The notes under the pieces are model-generated. The model had not been told where the DNA came from. It was given only the letters and a program-made list of their open reading frames with translations, and made no database searches. From Sphingomonadales bacterium CG_4_10_14_3_um_filter_58_15 (GTDB taxonomy: Bacteria; Pseudomonadota; Alphaproteobacteria; Sphingomonadales; Sphingomonadaceae), in the NCBI GenBank assembly GCA_002783865.1, contig PFJE01000171.1, positions 1-53,541 of the forward strand: DNA of 53,541 bases. Reading direction: 5' to 3'. Positions 8,551 through 17,704 of this stretch are shown one piece after another. Position 1 is the stretch's first letter. Each line of letters begins with the position of its first letter. The position numbers were made by a program, and so were the translations under genes.

Positions 8551-9648
8551 TCAGTCTTTAGTCAAAATGGCCGTTGGCGACTTGCGATATTTTGCGCGCC
8601 ACGTGGTAATCCATTCGTAGGAACCGCGACACTCAGGCATGGCGCTGGCATCCGTCAGGCGAAACATGTCTCCGTCCCAGACATAATTTTCCGCGCTGCC
8701 GCAATCGCCAAGTCCGCGCCCCTTGCCATAGCTGCTCAATGTCTGATCTTGCTCATTCCAGCCCGCGTTGACCAGCAGGGGATCGGTGCCTTCACCGCCC
8801 CAACTGGGCTGACGGTCAAACTTGGCGGGGGCAAAAGTCCAGCCGCTGGGGCCGTCTTCGTGTTCGATATATTCTCCAACATAAGGTGCGCTGGAAAAAT
8901 TATAGGCCCCCGAGCCGCACGAAATCAGCACTAGCGCCCGGAACCTATTGCCACGCCTGCCAAGCGGATAGACTTGATCCTCGACCAGTCCGTAACGCTC
9001 GTCTTTGCATCGCGAATCCTCGACCAGCGCGATGATGGCGCTGGTTTCGGGGACCCGCTCGGCAGCGTCCCACCGGTCGACCGTGATCATTGGTATATCG
9101 GTTGCAACAGCTTGAAAGGTCCGCGTCCCTTTGGCGACCAACGCCGTATTGGTTCCGGCGCGATCCTGTTTCTGATCGATATAACGCAAGGCGGCCGATG
9201 AACCCGCAAGCGAGATCCGGGCGATATTTTCACCCTTGGGGCCCTTTAAGGCGAGCCGTTTGCCTTTGATGATGGCTGTCGCCACTTTTTTGGCATCCTC
9301 GCCCACAATCTCAATCGGATAATCGCCTTGCACAATCGGACCGGTATCGACCAGTTGGCCATCCACGATCATCTGATAGCGATCCATATCCTTGGGCTCG
9401 AACGAAATGTGGATCTTGAAAATATCGTCGCTGGCTGCGGTTCGGATGATCGAAACCGGGCCATCCCAGTCACCATAGTCCGCGCCACCCGCTTCCGGCT
9501 CCAACGAGACCGCTTGGCAATTGCCGCCATTGTCGCAGCCGACCGCCCAGTCGCCAAAGGTCTGGATGTCGCCTGGCTGCGCTGCTGGCATGGTGGCGGC
9601 AGCGGCTATGGTCGCAAATATTCCGGCGATGAAACTGATAGGGGGCAT
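8551..9648 (-). CDS. DUF1176-family exported protein
   Basis: The 365-residue protein has a hydrophobic N-terminus (about residues 1-23) that looks like a signal peptide. Near residue 31 comes 'FGDWAVGCDNGGNCQAVSL', typical of DUF1176 and related to the IalB-like 'gdW...C......C' pattern. The paired cysteines suggest a periplasmic disulfide. The family is widespread in alphaproteobacteria with no established function that I know of. It is convergent with egtD at 3 nt and divergent from the dehydrogenase gene across 77 nt. Confidence 0.85.
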   Translation of the reverse strand: MPPISFIAGIFATIAAAATMPAAQPGDIQTFGDWAVGCDNGGNCQAVSLEPEAGGADYGDWDGPVSIIRTAASDDIFKIHISFEPKDMDRYQMIVDGQLVDTGPIVQGDYPIEIVGEDAKKVATAIIKGKRLALKGPKGENIARISLAGSSAALRYIDQKQDRAGTNTALVAKGTRTFQAVATDIPMITVDRWDAAERVPETSAIIALVEDSRCKDERYGLVEDQVYPLGRRGNRFRALVLISCGSGAYNFSSAPYVGEYIEHEDGPSGWTFAPAKFDRQPSWGGEGTDPLLVNAGWNEQDQTLSSYGKGRGLGDCGSAENYVWDGDMFRLTDASAMPECRGSYEWITTWRAKYRKSPTAILTKD

Positions 9649-9725
9649 AATTGCAATCTAGCCAGTTTGCCAGACAATCGCTAGTGGCTTGTTCAATCAC
9701 GGCGAACAGCGCGAAAGGCATTGGA

Positions 9726-10595
9726 ATGAAAGCAATTGGCATTATCGGATCGGGGCAAATGGGTGCCGGCATCGCACAGGTTTCGGCGCAGGCAGGCTAT
9801 CACGTCTATCTTTCCGATGTCAGCATGGAGATCGCCGAAAGCGGTAAGTCCGGCATCGCCAAGCAACTGGCACGGCTGGTCGAAAAGGAAAAAATCGATC
9901 AGCAGGCTGCCGAAACCGCGCTCGGCCGGATTGAACCGATCGTCCAGCTCGACCCGATGGCCAATGCCGATATCATCATCGAGGCAGCCACCGAGCGGGA
10001 AGAGGTAAAGCGCCAGATTTTTGCCGCAGCATCCGAGGTGCTAGGGCATCAGGCAATCCTGGCCAGCAATACATCATCGATATCGATCACCCGGCTGGCG
10101 CAGGCGGTCAAGGATCCGTCGCGCTTTGTTGGCGTGCATTTTTTCAATCCGGTGCCGCTTATGGGGCTGGTCGAAGTCATTCGCGGATTGGCCACCAGCG
10201 ACCAGACCGCGGTGATGGCAAGCGACTTTGCCAAGGCGGTCGGCAAGATTCCGGTGATGGCCAAGGATTCACCCTGTTTCGTCGTCAACCGGATCCTGTT
10301 GCCGATGCTCAACGAAGCCTTCTTCGTGCTCGGCGAAGGCACAGCGTCAATGGAAGATATCGATCGCGGTGTGCAGCTTGGTCTCGGTCATCCGATGGGC
10401 CCGTTGACGCTGGCTGATCTGATTGGTCTCGATACACTGCTGGAAATCTTGCGGGTGCTGCAAAATGATTTCGGTGACCCCAAATATCGCCCGGCGCCGA
10501 TCCTGATGAAATATGTCGAGGCCGGCTGGCTGGGTCGCAAGACCGGCAAGGGTTTCTACGACTATTCGGGCGAAGTGCCGGTTCCGACGATGTGA
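9726..10595 (+). CDS. 3-hydroxybutyryl-CoA dehydrogenase family protein
   Basis: The enzyme interconverts 3-hydroxyacyl-CoA and 3-oxoacyl-CoA with NAD(P). The 289-residue protein starts with the Rossmann motif '[14 protein letters not shown]'. It continues with '[10 protein letters not shown]' and '[17 protein letters not shown]', which carries the catalytic histidine, and '[17 protein letters not shown]' in the C-terminal helical domain. It is a stand-alone monofunctional type, not a FadB fusion. The track start at 9651 is too early: the Rossmann strand begins right after the ATG at 9726. It overlaps the methyltransferase gene by 4 nt. The acyl-chain preference cannot be read from sequence. 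Confidence 0.92.
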   Translation: MKAIGIIGSGQMGAGIAQVSAQAGYHVYLSDVSMEIAESGKSGIAKQLARLVEKEKIDQQAAETALGRIEPIVQLDPMANADIIIEAATEREEVKRQIFAAASEVLGHQAILASNTSSISITRLAQAVKDPSRFVGVHFFNPVPLMGLVEVIRGLATSDQTAVMASDFAKAVGKIPVMAKDSPCFVVNRILLPMLNEAFFVLGEGTASMEDIDRGVQLGLGHPMGPLTLADLIGLDTLLEILRVLQNDFGDPKYRPAPILMKYVEAGWLGRKTGKGFYDYSGEVPVPTM

Positions 10596-11188
10596 GCGGA
10601 TTTGATCCCCGGACCCTGGCTTTTTATCAGGAATCGGCCGACCACTATGTCGACGACCATCCGCGCGATGTAGCGAGTCATATTCCGGCCTTTCTTGATC
10701 GTCTACCACCCGCCGGAGCGATCTTGGAATTGGGCTGTGGCGGCGGCGTTGATGCCGCCTATATGGAAGAGCGTGGTTTCGCGGTGGAGGCCACGGATGG
10801 CGTGGTTGCGATGGCAGCCAAGGCGGAGCAGCGCCTGAAACATCCGGTACGGGTCATGCGCTTTCACGAACTCGATGCGGTTGAGCGCTACGACGCCGTC
10901 GTAGCGACCGCTTCGCTGTTGCATGTGCCGAAGCCCGAGTTACCTGATGTTCTGGCCAGAATTTGGCGCGCGCTGAAGCCCGGCGGACGGCATGTTGCGA
11001 CTTATAAGACGGGCCATGCAGCAGGTTGGGATGATCATCAGCGTTATTACAACTATCTTTCGGTGGAAGAATTGGAGGCATGTTATAAACAAGCTGGCCA
11101 ATGGACCGGTTTAGAAATAACGGCGTCTATGGAAAAAGGCTTTTTTAGCGGGCCAGGTCGATGGCTAAGCATCCAAGTGCAGAAATAG
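10592..11188 (+). CDS. Class I SAM-dependent methyltransferase
   Basis: The 198-residue protein has the SAM-binding motif I '[19 protein letters not shown]' near residue 44, followed by an acidic end of strand 2 ('VEATDG'). Motif III is in '[17 protein letters not shown]'. The substrate is unknown. The start is a GTG overlapping the preceding stop by 4 nt, so translation is probably coupled to the dehydrogenase. The epoxide hydrolase gene follows after 20 nt. It is not obviously a UbiE or Tam type. Confidence 0.85.
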   Translation: MSGFDPRTLAFYQESADHYVDDHPRDVASHIPAFLDRLPPAGAILELGCGGGVDAAYMEERGFAVEATDGVVAMAAKAEQRLKHPVRVMRFHELDAVERYDAVVATASLLHVPKPELPDVLARIWRALKPGGRHVATYKTGHAAGWDDHQRYYNYLSVEELEACYKQAGQWTGLEITASMEKGFFSGPGRWLSIQVQK

Positions 11189-11208
11189 AAGCGGAAAGAA
11201 CAGCAGAT

Positions 11209-12351
11209 ATGACGGACATCAGAGACTTCGTAATCGACATCCCGAAGACCGCATTGGACGATCTCGACATTCGCTTGCGGCATGTGCGCTGGCCCGATCC
11301 GGAGCCGGTGGATGACTGGTCCCAGGGCATTCCGCTCGACTATGTCAAAACCATCGTCGATCATTGGCGGACCAGCTATGACTGGAAACGCTGCCAGAAT
11401 GCGCTCAACCAATATTCGCATCATCTGACCGAGATCGACGGCGTTGATATCCACTTCATGCATATTCGCTCACCGGAACCCGATGCACGACCGCTGATCA
11501 TGACCCACGGATGGCCAGGATCGATCGTCGAGTTCATGGATGTGATCGGCCCGCTGACCGACCCGGTGGCGCACGGCGGCGAGGCGAAGGATGCCTACCA
11601 TCTGGTGGTGCCGTCGCTGCCGGGCTACGGATTTTCCGGCAAGCCGACCACCACCGGCTGGGGCATCGAGAAAATTGCAAAGGCCTGGGATACGCTGATG
11701 ATGCGGCTCGGCTATGATCGCTACTTCGCACAGGGTGGGGACTGGGGCGGGATGGTCACCTCCGTCATCGGCGCGCAGAATCTCGGGCGATGTGGCGGCA
11801 TTCATATCAATCTGGTCATTGTCGGGCCGCCTTCGGAAGAGATTATGAACAACCCGACCCCGGAAGAGCAGGCATCACTTGCCCATTTCGCGGTCTACCA
11901 GTCGCAGGGTGCGGGCTATGCGGAAATCCAGCGCACCCGGCCGCAGACGATTGGCTATGGCCTGGCCGATTCTCCGGTCGGACAAATGGCCTGGATCATG
12001 GAAAAATTCCAGGGCTGGTCGGACGATGCCAAAGCTCCGGATGATAATTTCGATTGTGACCATTTGCTCGACAATGTCATGATCTACTGGCTCAACAACG
12101 CCGGTGCGTCCTCGGCGCGGCTGTACCGCGAAAGCTTTGGCGCGCCCAATATTGATCCGGTCGAGATCCCGTCGGGGTGCAGCATATTCCCCAACGAGAT
12201 CATCACCCCCTCGCGCCGCTGGGCCGAGCAACGGTTCAAGAATTTGCACCACTGGGGCGAACCGGAACGCGGCGGCCATTTCGCGGCGATGGAAGTGCCC
12301 GAACTGTTTGTGCAGGAAGTGCGTGCCTGTTTTGCGGGGATGGAGCTTTAA
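11209..12351 (+). CDS. Epoxide hydrolase, microsomal (EPHX1) type
   Basis: The 380-residue alpha/beta hydrolase has the EHN N-terminal domain ('TALDDLDIRLRHVRWPD') that marks microsomal-type epoxide hydrolases. The oxyanion-hole motif 'HGWPGS' lies near residue 102, the nucleophile aspartate in 'AQGGDWGGMVTS' near 182, and the catalytic histidine in 'RGGHFAAMEVPE' near the end. It would open epoxides to diols, though this broad family also has unassigned members. The track start at 11161 would overlap the methyltransferase by 28 nt; I prefer the ATG at 11209, which has GGAAAG upstream. The stop overlaps the convergent SMR gene by 4 nt. Confidence 0.9.
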   Translation: MTDIRDFVIDIPKTALDDLDIRLRHVRWPDPEPVDDWSQGIPLDYVKTIVDHWRTSYDWKRCQNALNQYSHHLTEIDGVDIHFMHIRSPEPDARPLIMTHGWPGSIVEFMDVIGPLTDPVAHGGEAKDAYHLVVPSLPGYGFSGKPTTTGWGIEKIAKAWDTLMMRLGYDRYFAQGGDWGGMVTSVIGAQNLGRCGGIHINLVIVGPPSEEIMNNPTPEEQASLAHFAVYQSQGAGYAEIQRTRPQTIGYGLADSPVGQMAWIMEKFQGWSDDAKAPDDNFDCDHLLDNVMIYWLNNAGASSARLYRESFGAPNIDPVEIPSGCSIFPNEIITPSRRWAEQRFKNLHHWGEPERGGHFAAMEVPELFVQEVRACFAGMEL

Positions 12352-12698
12352 GTCTGTGTCTGCACCGGCGCGGCTTCCAAGTCGGTGGACAGATTAAGTC
12401 CGATTGCACCCACCAATATCAGTCCAATAAAACCGATTTGCATCATGCTGAGTGACTGCCGGAATACTAGCCAGCCAATGACGGTGATCAGGCAAATGCC
12501 CGCACCGGACCAAATCGCGTAGGCGACGCCGACCGGTATTTTGACAAGCGCGATCGACAGGAACCAGAAGGATACCCAATAAGCGAGCATCGCGCCGCCG
12601 GCAAAAGCCATTTTGGTAAATCCTGCCGACGCTTTGAGCATGCTCGTTCCTGCCACTTCAAACAATATAGCGATGCCAAGAAATATCCAGATTTTCAT
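12348..12698 (-). CDS. SMR-family multidrug/cation exporter (EmrE-like)
   Basis: The 116-residue protein has four predicted membrane helices and the small multidrug resistance signature. The essential membrane glutamate is in 'AILFEVAGTSMLKAS' (residue 14), and 'GVAYAIWSGAGI' lies in helix 3. SMR proteins exchange protons for cationic drugs, quaternary amines or guanidinium as antiparallel dimers. The Gdx (guanidinium) and Qac subtypes cannot be separated with confidence here. It overlaps the upstream merR-type gene by 4 nt, so its expression is probably controlled by that regulator. Its 3' end overlaps the convergent epoxide hydrolase gene by 4 nt. Confidence 0.92.
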   Translation of the reverse strand: MKIWIFLGIAILFEVAGTSMLKASAGFTKMAFAGGAMLAYWVSFWFLSIALVKIPVGVAYAIWSGAGICLITVIGWLVFRQSLSMMQIGFIGLILVGAIGLNLSTDLEAAPVQTQT

Positions 12699-13519
12699 GT
12701 GCTATGTTCCTCTTGCTGCTGTTCCATCCACGAGGGCAGTGGTCCGATATCATGTCCGGCTTGCCGCGCCACCGTCGTTGCTTGCCAGACGAACGCCCAG
12801 ACGTCCGAAGAAAAACCCGGATCAACCTGATCCTCCCACTCGGGCATGGCTTCATATAACCTGGCGGTGCCTTCCCACATTTCCGGGGTCGCGACCTTGC
12901 TGAAGGGCTCCAGCAGTGTGAACCATTCGCGGACGAAGGCCAGCGCCTGCTCGCTATCCGGTGGCATCGGCAGTGCGGCTTCGATCCGGCTGCTTAGCTC
13001 TTTCCACTGGTCACGATAGGCTTCGCTGCTAAATTCCGGCAGGATCGGCGCGGCATTTGCGAGCCAGTCCGCCTGCTCCTCTGGCGTGTAATAGCGATCA
13101 ATCACTTGCTTCCAATTGTCTTCGGTCATGGTCTTTTCTCCGTCTTTGATCAGCGAACAGAGGGTCGCAGCATCGAGAGGTTCGCCGCTTTCGATGCGAG
13201 ACAAGGCGGTTGCGAGATTATTTTGCGCCACGGCTATTTCTTCCGCCTGCGCCGACAGGATGCCGAGCTGGCCGCGCAGCAATTGCGCCAGATCAAGCGG
13301 CTTGTTGTCGAATAATCTGCCAATTTGAGCCAGACTCAGTCCGGCCTTTTTGAGCGTGACGATCTGGTGGATGCGTTCAAGCTGCGCGGGACTATAGACC
13401 CGTCGCCCGGAGCTGGTGCGCAGCGGCGACAACAGCCCGCGCGCCTCGTAGAAGCGCAAGGCACGGCTGGTCAGACCGGTACGGCGTACAACTTCGTTTA
13501 TGGTCAGCGAATCATCCAT
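12695..13519 (-). CDS. MerR-family regulator with TipAS-like effector domain
   Basis: The 274-residue protein has an N-terminal MerR winged helix ('LTINEVVRRTGLTSRALRFYE'), a dimerising helix, and a C-terminal region from about residue 130 that resembles TipAS. TipAS of Streptomyces binds thiopeptide antibiotics, and related domains bind varied drugs. The gene overlaps the SMR exporter gene by 4 nt and diverges from a peptide-type ABC operon, so a ligand-sensing efflux role fits. Its promoter has the 19 bp spacer typical of MerR targets and places the transcription start about at the ATG. That the ligand is a peptide or drug is inference. Confidence 0.87.
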   Translation of the reverse strand: MDDSLTINEVVRRTGLTSRALRFYEARGLLSPLRTSSGRRVYSPAQLERIHQIVTLKKAGLSLAQIGRLFDNKPLDLAQLLRGQLGILSAQAEEIAVAQNNLATALSRIESGEPLDAATLCSLIKDGEKTMTEDNWKQVIDRYYTPEEQADWLANAAPILPEFSSEAYRDQWKELSSRIEAALPMPPDSEQALAFVREWFTLLEPFSKVATPEMWEGTARLYEAMPEWEDQVDPGFSSDVWAFVWQATTVARQAGHDIGPLPSWMEQQQEEHST

Positions 13520-13525
13520 ATTTCC

Positions 13526-13556
13526 GGTATAGTGCTTGACGTTGGGTCAACTTCAA
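13526..13556 (-). promoter_or_regulatory. MerR-type promoter with 19 bp spacer and operator dyad
   Basis: On the minus strand TTGAAG (13556-13551) and TATACC (13531-13526) are separated by 19 bp, the stretched spacing used by MerR activators. Inside the spacer lies TTGAC-N5-GTCAA (13536-13550), with an outer pair CTTGA/TCAAG at 13535-13557. Six bases separate the -10 from the ATG at 13519, so the transcript would be essentially leaderless. On the plus strand TTGACG (13536) with GTTAAT 18 bp downstream could serve the ABC operon from the same operator. Confidence 0.65.
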
Positions 13557-13609
13557 GCGGTTAATTGTGGTCGCTGGACAGACCCCTTGCTTTGCGCCAT
13601 TCACGCCCT

Positions 13610-14530
13610 ATGGGCGGACTAATTTTCAGACGGCTGATGACGGCGATCCCGACGCTGCTGGTGATCATATTGGCGTCCTTCTTCCTGATGCGGCTGGCGC
13701 CTGGCGGACCATTTGACGGAGAACGGCCTCTGGATCCGGCGACGCAGGCGGCGCTGCAACAGGCTTATGGTCTTGATCGGCCTTTGTGGGAGCAGGCGTG
13801 GCTCTATATTTCACGGCTGGTACAGGGAGATTTCGGACCATCATTGGTCTACCGCGATTTTACCGTTTCGGAGCTGATTGCGCAGGGTCTCCCCATTTCT
13901 CTGACTCTGGGCGGGTTGGCGATACTGCTGGCCCTGCTGATCGGCGTGACGGCTGGTCTTTTTGCTGCGGTTCGAGCGGGAAAGGCCACCGACAAGACCA
14001 TCATGATGCTGGCGACGGTCGCTACCGCGCTGCCCACCTTTGTCACCGGACCGGCGTTGGCGTTGTTTTTTGGATTGTGGCTGGGATTGCTGCCGGTATC
14101 GGGCACGGGTGAAGGCGGTGCCTGGCTGATCATGCCGGTCGTGGCGCTGGCGCTGCCGGTGTCGGGAGCGATCGCCAAACTGACGCGGGCTGGACTGGCC
14201 AGCGTGCTCAAGCAGGATCATATCCGCTCGGCACGGGCGCGAGGTCTGTCTGAGACAAAAATCATGTTAAAACATGGACTTAGAACAGCCATGGTGCCGG
14301 TTGCGAGCTATCTCGGCCCGGCCGCAGCGGGCCTTTTGACCGGGGCGGTCGTGGTCGAAACTGTCTTCGGCCTACCGGGCCTCGGGCGCTATTTCGTTCA
14401 GGGCGCGCTCAATCGTGATTATCCGCTCGTGCTCGGAGTGGTCACGCTTTATGCGGCGCTGATCATCCTGTTCAACCTGTTTGCCGACCTGATCTACGGC
14501 TGGCTTGATCCCAGAATGCGGGATGGGTGA
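13610..14530 (+). CDS. Peptide-type ABC transporter permease (OppB/DppB family)
   Basis: The 306-residue membrane protein has about six helices and the OppB layout: an N-terminal helix ('LMTAIPTLLVIILASFFLMRLAPGGPF', here split for clarity at FFLM), a periplasmic segment 'GLDRPLWEQAWLYISRLVQG', and the EAA loop 'ARARGLSETKIMLKHGLRTA' that contacts the ATPase. It pairs with the OppC-like protein 3 nt downstream. The track start is a TTG at 13565; the ATG at 13610 (MGGLIFRRL) gives the usual family length, and 13637 is also possible. No substrate-binding protein is encoded next to it. Confidence 0.9.
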   Translation: MGGLIFRRLMTAIPTLLVIILASFFLMRLAPGGPFDGERPLDPATQAALQQAYGLDRPLWEQAWLYISRLVQGDFGPSLVYRDFTVSELIAQGLPISLTLGGLAILLALLIGVTAGLFAAVRAGKATDKTIMMLATVATALPTFVTGPALALFFGLWLGLLPVSGTGEGGAWLIMPVVALALPVSGAIAKLTRAGLASVLKQDHIRSARARGLSETKIMLKHGLRTAMVPVASYLGPAAAGLLTGAVVVETVFGLPGLGRYFVQGALNRDYPLVLGVVTLYAALIILFNLFADLIYGWLDPRMRDG

Positions 14531-14533
14531 TAT

Positions 14534-15322
14534 GTGCTGAAAACCCACCTTGCCCTTTTTCTGGTTCTGGTCACTGTGGCGCTGGCTTTGGTGCTCCCGT
14601 TCCTGCTGCCGTGGAGCTATGACCAGATTGACTGGAACGCCGTCCGCGCACCGGCGTTCAGCGGATCACATTTGTTTGGTACCGATGAAATCGGCCGCGA
14701 CCGTCTCGCCCGACTGGCAGCCGGAACCCGGATCACGCTGATGGTTGCGATTGCTGCGGCGCTGGTTTCCTTGATCGTCGGCATTGCCTGGGGCGCAACC
14801 GCAGGCTGGATCGGCGGCAGGGTCGACGAGGTGATGATGCGCATCGTCGACGGCCTCTACGCGCTACCATTCATGTTCATCGTTATACTGCTGATGGTGG
14901 TGTTCGGGCGCTCGATCCTGCTGGTTTTCGTCGGCATCGGCCTGGTCGAATGGCTGACCATGGCGCGGGTGGTGCGCGGGCAGGTGATGGCACTGAAACA
15001 GCGCCCCTTCATTCTGGCTGCCGAGGCGGCAGGGACGCCGTCCATAACGATCATGCTGCGCCATATATTGCCCAATATCGCCGGTGTCGCGCTGGCCTAT
15101 CTGATGCTGACCGTGCCGCAGGTGGTGATGGTCGAGAGCTTCCTCTCCTTCCTCGGACTGGGCGTACAGGAACCGCTGACCTCGCTCGGCATCTTGGTCA
15201 AGGAAGGCGCCGACGACATGGATATGACGCCGCTGGGTCTGGCGTTACCGGGTGGCCTGTTGGTGATGATATTGGTCTGCCTGACGATCGAAGGCGAGCG
15301 GCTGAGAGACCGCTTCTCATGA
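14534..15322 (+). CDS. Peptide-type ABC transporter permease (OppC/DppC family)
   Basis: The 262-residue partner permease has the OppC hallmarks: 'SHLFGTDEIGRDRLARLAAG' after the first helix, and the EAA loop 'RPFILAAEAAGTPSITIMLR'. About five or six helices are predicted. The start is GTG, since an ATG two bases earlier in another frame stops at once. The 3' end overlaps the ATPase gene by 4 nt (ATGA), so the three genes form one coupled operon. The imported or exported substrate is unknown. Confidence 0.9.
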   Translation: MLKTHLALFLVLVTVALALVLPFLLPWSYDQIDWNAVRAPAFSGSHLFGTDEIGRDRLARLAAGTRITLMVAIAAALVSLIVGIAWGATAGWIGGRVDEVMMRIVDGLYALPFMFIVILLMVVFGRSILLVFVGIGLVEWLTMARVVRGQVMALKQRPFILAAEAAGTPSITIMLRHILPNIAGVALAYLMLTVPQVVMVESFLSFLGLGVQEPLTSLGILVKEGADDMDMTPLGLALPGGLLVMILVCLTIEGERLRDRFS

Positions 15323-16866
15323 GTCTCTATACCATCCGGAATCTGGCAGTGGATATCGCTGGCAATCGGTTGGTCGAGGAGGTCAGCCTGACCGTCGAGG
15401 CGGGTCAGTGCACCGCCATAATCGGTGCTTCCGGTTCCGGGAAAAGCCTGACGTGCCTGACGCCTTTTGGCCTGACGCCGGGAGTCGCTTCGGGCACGAT
15501 GCTATTGGACGGGATTGATCTGGGGAACGCCGATGCCGTCAGAATTCGTGATGCACGCCGTCGGCTCACCGGATTCATATTCCAGCAGCCCCTCACCGCG
15601 CTGACGCCGCATCTGACGGTCGGTGCCCAATTGCAGGAGGCGACGATGCAGGCCGGTGCCGCCCGGCCAGCGCGGCGGGAACTGGCGCTTAAGCTGGAGC
15701 GCGTTGGCCTGTCCCGCGCCGATGAGCGGCTCGACCAGTTTCCGCACCGGCTGTCGGGTGGCGAACGCCAGCGGGTGATGATTGCGGCGGCCATAGCGCA
15801 TAACCCGAAATTGCTGATCGCCGACGAACCGACCAGCGCGCTGGACGCATCCTTGCGCGCCGAGATCATGGATCTGCTCGACGAACTACGCGCCGAGCAG
15901 CGGCTAGGATTGCTGCTGGTCAGCCATGATCTGGCCTCGGTCGAGGGCCATGCCGATCAACTGGTGGTGATGGACAAGGGCCGGGTGGTGGAGAGCGGTC
16001 CGGCTAGCGACGTTATTGCCGATCCCAAGCAAGATTATACGCGCCGTCTGATCGCCGCCACGCCGCGTCTTGACGAGCCAGGGCCGAAGTTGTCCCAGCC
16101 CGGTGAAGTGTTGCTGGAAACCCATCTTATGGGGGTGGAATTTGCTCGTCCCGGCTGGCGGCGTGGAAAGCTGCAGGCGCTGGCGGATGCCAACATTGTC
16201 GTGCGGCAAGGCGAGGCTTTGGCGATTGTCGGCGGCTCGGGGTCCGGGAAATCTACCCTTGGGCGGGCGATTGCCGGTATTGGCCCGGTAAGCCAAGGCG
16301 AAATATTCTGGGACGGGTTACCGCTTCCGGAGCGCCGCAAGCGCAGTCTGGCAATGCGCCGGTTGATCCAGCCGGTGTTTCAGGATCCGGTCGCGAGTCT
16401 TGATCCGCAATGGCGGGTGCTGGACATTGTCACCGAACCGCTACGCAATCTGCGACCTGACTTGACGAGGGTGGAACGCGAGGAATTGGCGCAGCAAGCC
16501 CTGTCCGAGGTTGATCTGGCGGATGATTTTCTGATCCGGATTCCGGTGAGTCTGTCCGGCGGTCAAGCACAGCGGGTAGCGATTGCGCGGGCGATCATTG
16601 CCGCTCCCCGGCTATTGGTGCTGGATGAGGCGACATCGGCGCTCGATCCGCTGGTCGGAGCGGGCATTCTTGAGCTGCTTGGTCGGCTGCAGGTCGAGAA
16701 TGGATTGAGTCTGCTGTTCATCACCCATGACATCGCCGCCGCGCGCCGCCTGTGTCACCGGATTGCCGTGATGGAAGATGGGAGAATCGTTGAGACCGGT
16801 GACATGCAGACGGTCGTTGAAAACTCCCGGCATCCGGCGACGCGAAAGCTGATCGCCGCAAGCTAG
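15319..16866 (+). CDS. Fused dual ATPase of peptide-type ABC transporter
   Basis: The 515-residue protein contains two complete ABC cassettes, equivalent to OppD and OppF joined. The first has Walker A 'GASGSGKS', signature 'LSGGERQRVMIA' and Walker B 'LLIADEPTSALD'. The second has 'GGSGSGKS', 'LSGGQAQRVAIA' and 'LLVLDEATSALD'. Both sets look catalytically intact. Similar fusions are found in GsiA and YejF. The ORF track begins far upstream at 14950; the true start is the ATG at 15319, overlapping the OppC stop. A strong hairpin terminator follows directly after the stop. Confidence 0.93.
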   Translation: MSLYTIRNLAVDIAGNRLVEEVSLTVEAGQCTAIIGASGSGKSLTCLTPFGLTPGVASGTMLLDGIDLGNADAVRIRDARRRLTGFIFQQPLTALTPHLTVGAQLQEATMQAGAARPARRELALKLERVGLSRADERLDQFPHRLSGGERQRVMIAAAIAHNPKLLIADEPTSALDASLRAEIMDLLDELRAEQRLGLLLVSHDLASVEGHADQLVVMDKGRVVESGPASDVIADPKQDYTRRLIAATPRLDEPGPKLSQPGEVLLETHLMGVEFARPGWRRGKLQALADANIVVRQGEALAIVGGSGSGKSTLGRAIAGIGPVSQGEIFWDGLPLPERRKRSLAMRRLIQPVFQDPVASLDPQWRVLDIVTEPLRNLRPDLTRVEREELAQQALSEVDLADDFLIRIPVSLSGGQAQRVAIARAIIAAPRLLVLDEATSALDPLVGAGILELLGRLQVENGLSLLFITHDIAAARRLCHRIAVMEDGRIVETGDMQTVVENSRHPATRKLIAAS

Positions 16867-16905
16867 AAAAAAGGGCTGCTCGATGGTCCGAGCAGCCCTC
16901 TTTTT
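16867..16905. terminator. Bidirectional rho-independent terminator
   Basis: A perfect 10 bp stem, GGGCTGCTCG (16873-16882) and CGAGCAGCCC (16889-16898), with a six-base loop is flanked by A6 on the left and TCTTTTT on the right. It sits between the convergent ABC ATPase and porin genes and should end transcripts from both sides. Confidence 0.9.
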
Positions 16906-16924
16906 CAGCGCGATTTTTGTGAAT

Positions 16925-17704
16925 TTAGAACGAAACGCCGAGAGTGAAGACGATGGCGCTATCGGTGAAGTTGTTGATCGATTGCGCGTTGGTGTCAGTA
17001 TAGGCGAGACTGGCCGTCAGATTGTCGGTGATCGCGAAATCCACACCCAACATCCAGTCGACATAGTCGTTGACGCCAAAGACGCCTGCCGGATTGCCGA
17101 GAGACCCTTCATTCAGTCCAATATTGGCGTTCACGGTGATCGGCGTGTTCGGAATTCCGGCTGAAGCACCGGTATAGATATAGACATTGTCTGAATTGCC
17201 AAGACTGTCCTGGCTCCAAGCATAGGCAATGCCGCTGGTGATCTCAACCGGACCGAGAGAGCCGGATACCGAAGCATAAGGCTCGAAATAGTCGCTCGGT
17301 CCCGCGATGCCGCCTTCACCGTTCGGGTAGATATAGTAGAGCAGACCGACGTCGAGGGTCAGGCCTGACGTAACTTCACCAGACCAGCCACCGTAAACGT
17401 CGAGTTCGGTATGGCCATAAGTCGGGCTATCTTCGATGGAAGACCCCCATGTGCCGATATAAAAACCGCTTTCATGGGCGACATCAATGCCGCCCTGAAT
17501 GGCGATGTCGCCATCCGAAAAGGAGAGGCCGCGAAAACGATAATCTGACGTTACGGCGGCGTTGCCTGAAATGGTGATGCCGTTGGAAGATTCTGCTTCC
17601 TGAGCAAATGCGGGTGCTGCCGCTGTGGACAGCAAGATCGCCGAAAGGCCGACGATGGTTGATTTGGCGTTTCTGCCAAGAATAGTTTTACCGGACGTGC
17701 GCAT
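16925..17704 (-). CDS. TorF-family putative outer-membrane porin
   Basis: The 259-residue protein has a signal peptide (MRTSGKTILG... ending near 'AAPAFAQEA') and then repeated amphipathic strands. 'VTSDYRFRGLSFSDGDIAIQ' opens the barrel and the chain ends in phenylalanine ('FTLGVSF'), as outer-membrane barrels do. The pattern matches the TorF putative-porin family; the solute is not known. The track start at 17905 is too early: the ATG at 17704 has AAGGGA upstream and leads straight into the signal peptide. Confidence 0.88.
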   Translation of the reverse strand: MRTSGKTILGRNAKSTIVGLSAILLSTAAAPAFAQEAESSNGITISGNAAVTSDYRFRGLSFSDGDIAIQGGIDVAHESGFYIGTWGSSIEDSPTYGHTELDVYGGWSGEVTSGLTLDVGLLYYIYPNGEGGIAGPSDYFEPYASVSGSLGPVEITSGIAYAWSQDSLGNSDNVYIYTGASAGIPNTPITVNANIGLNEGSLGNPAGVFGVNDYVDWMLGVDFAITDNLTASLAYTDTNAQSINNFTDSAIVFTLGVSF

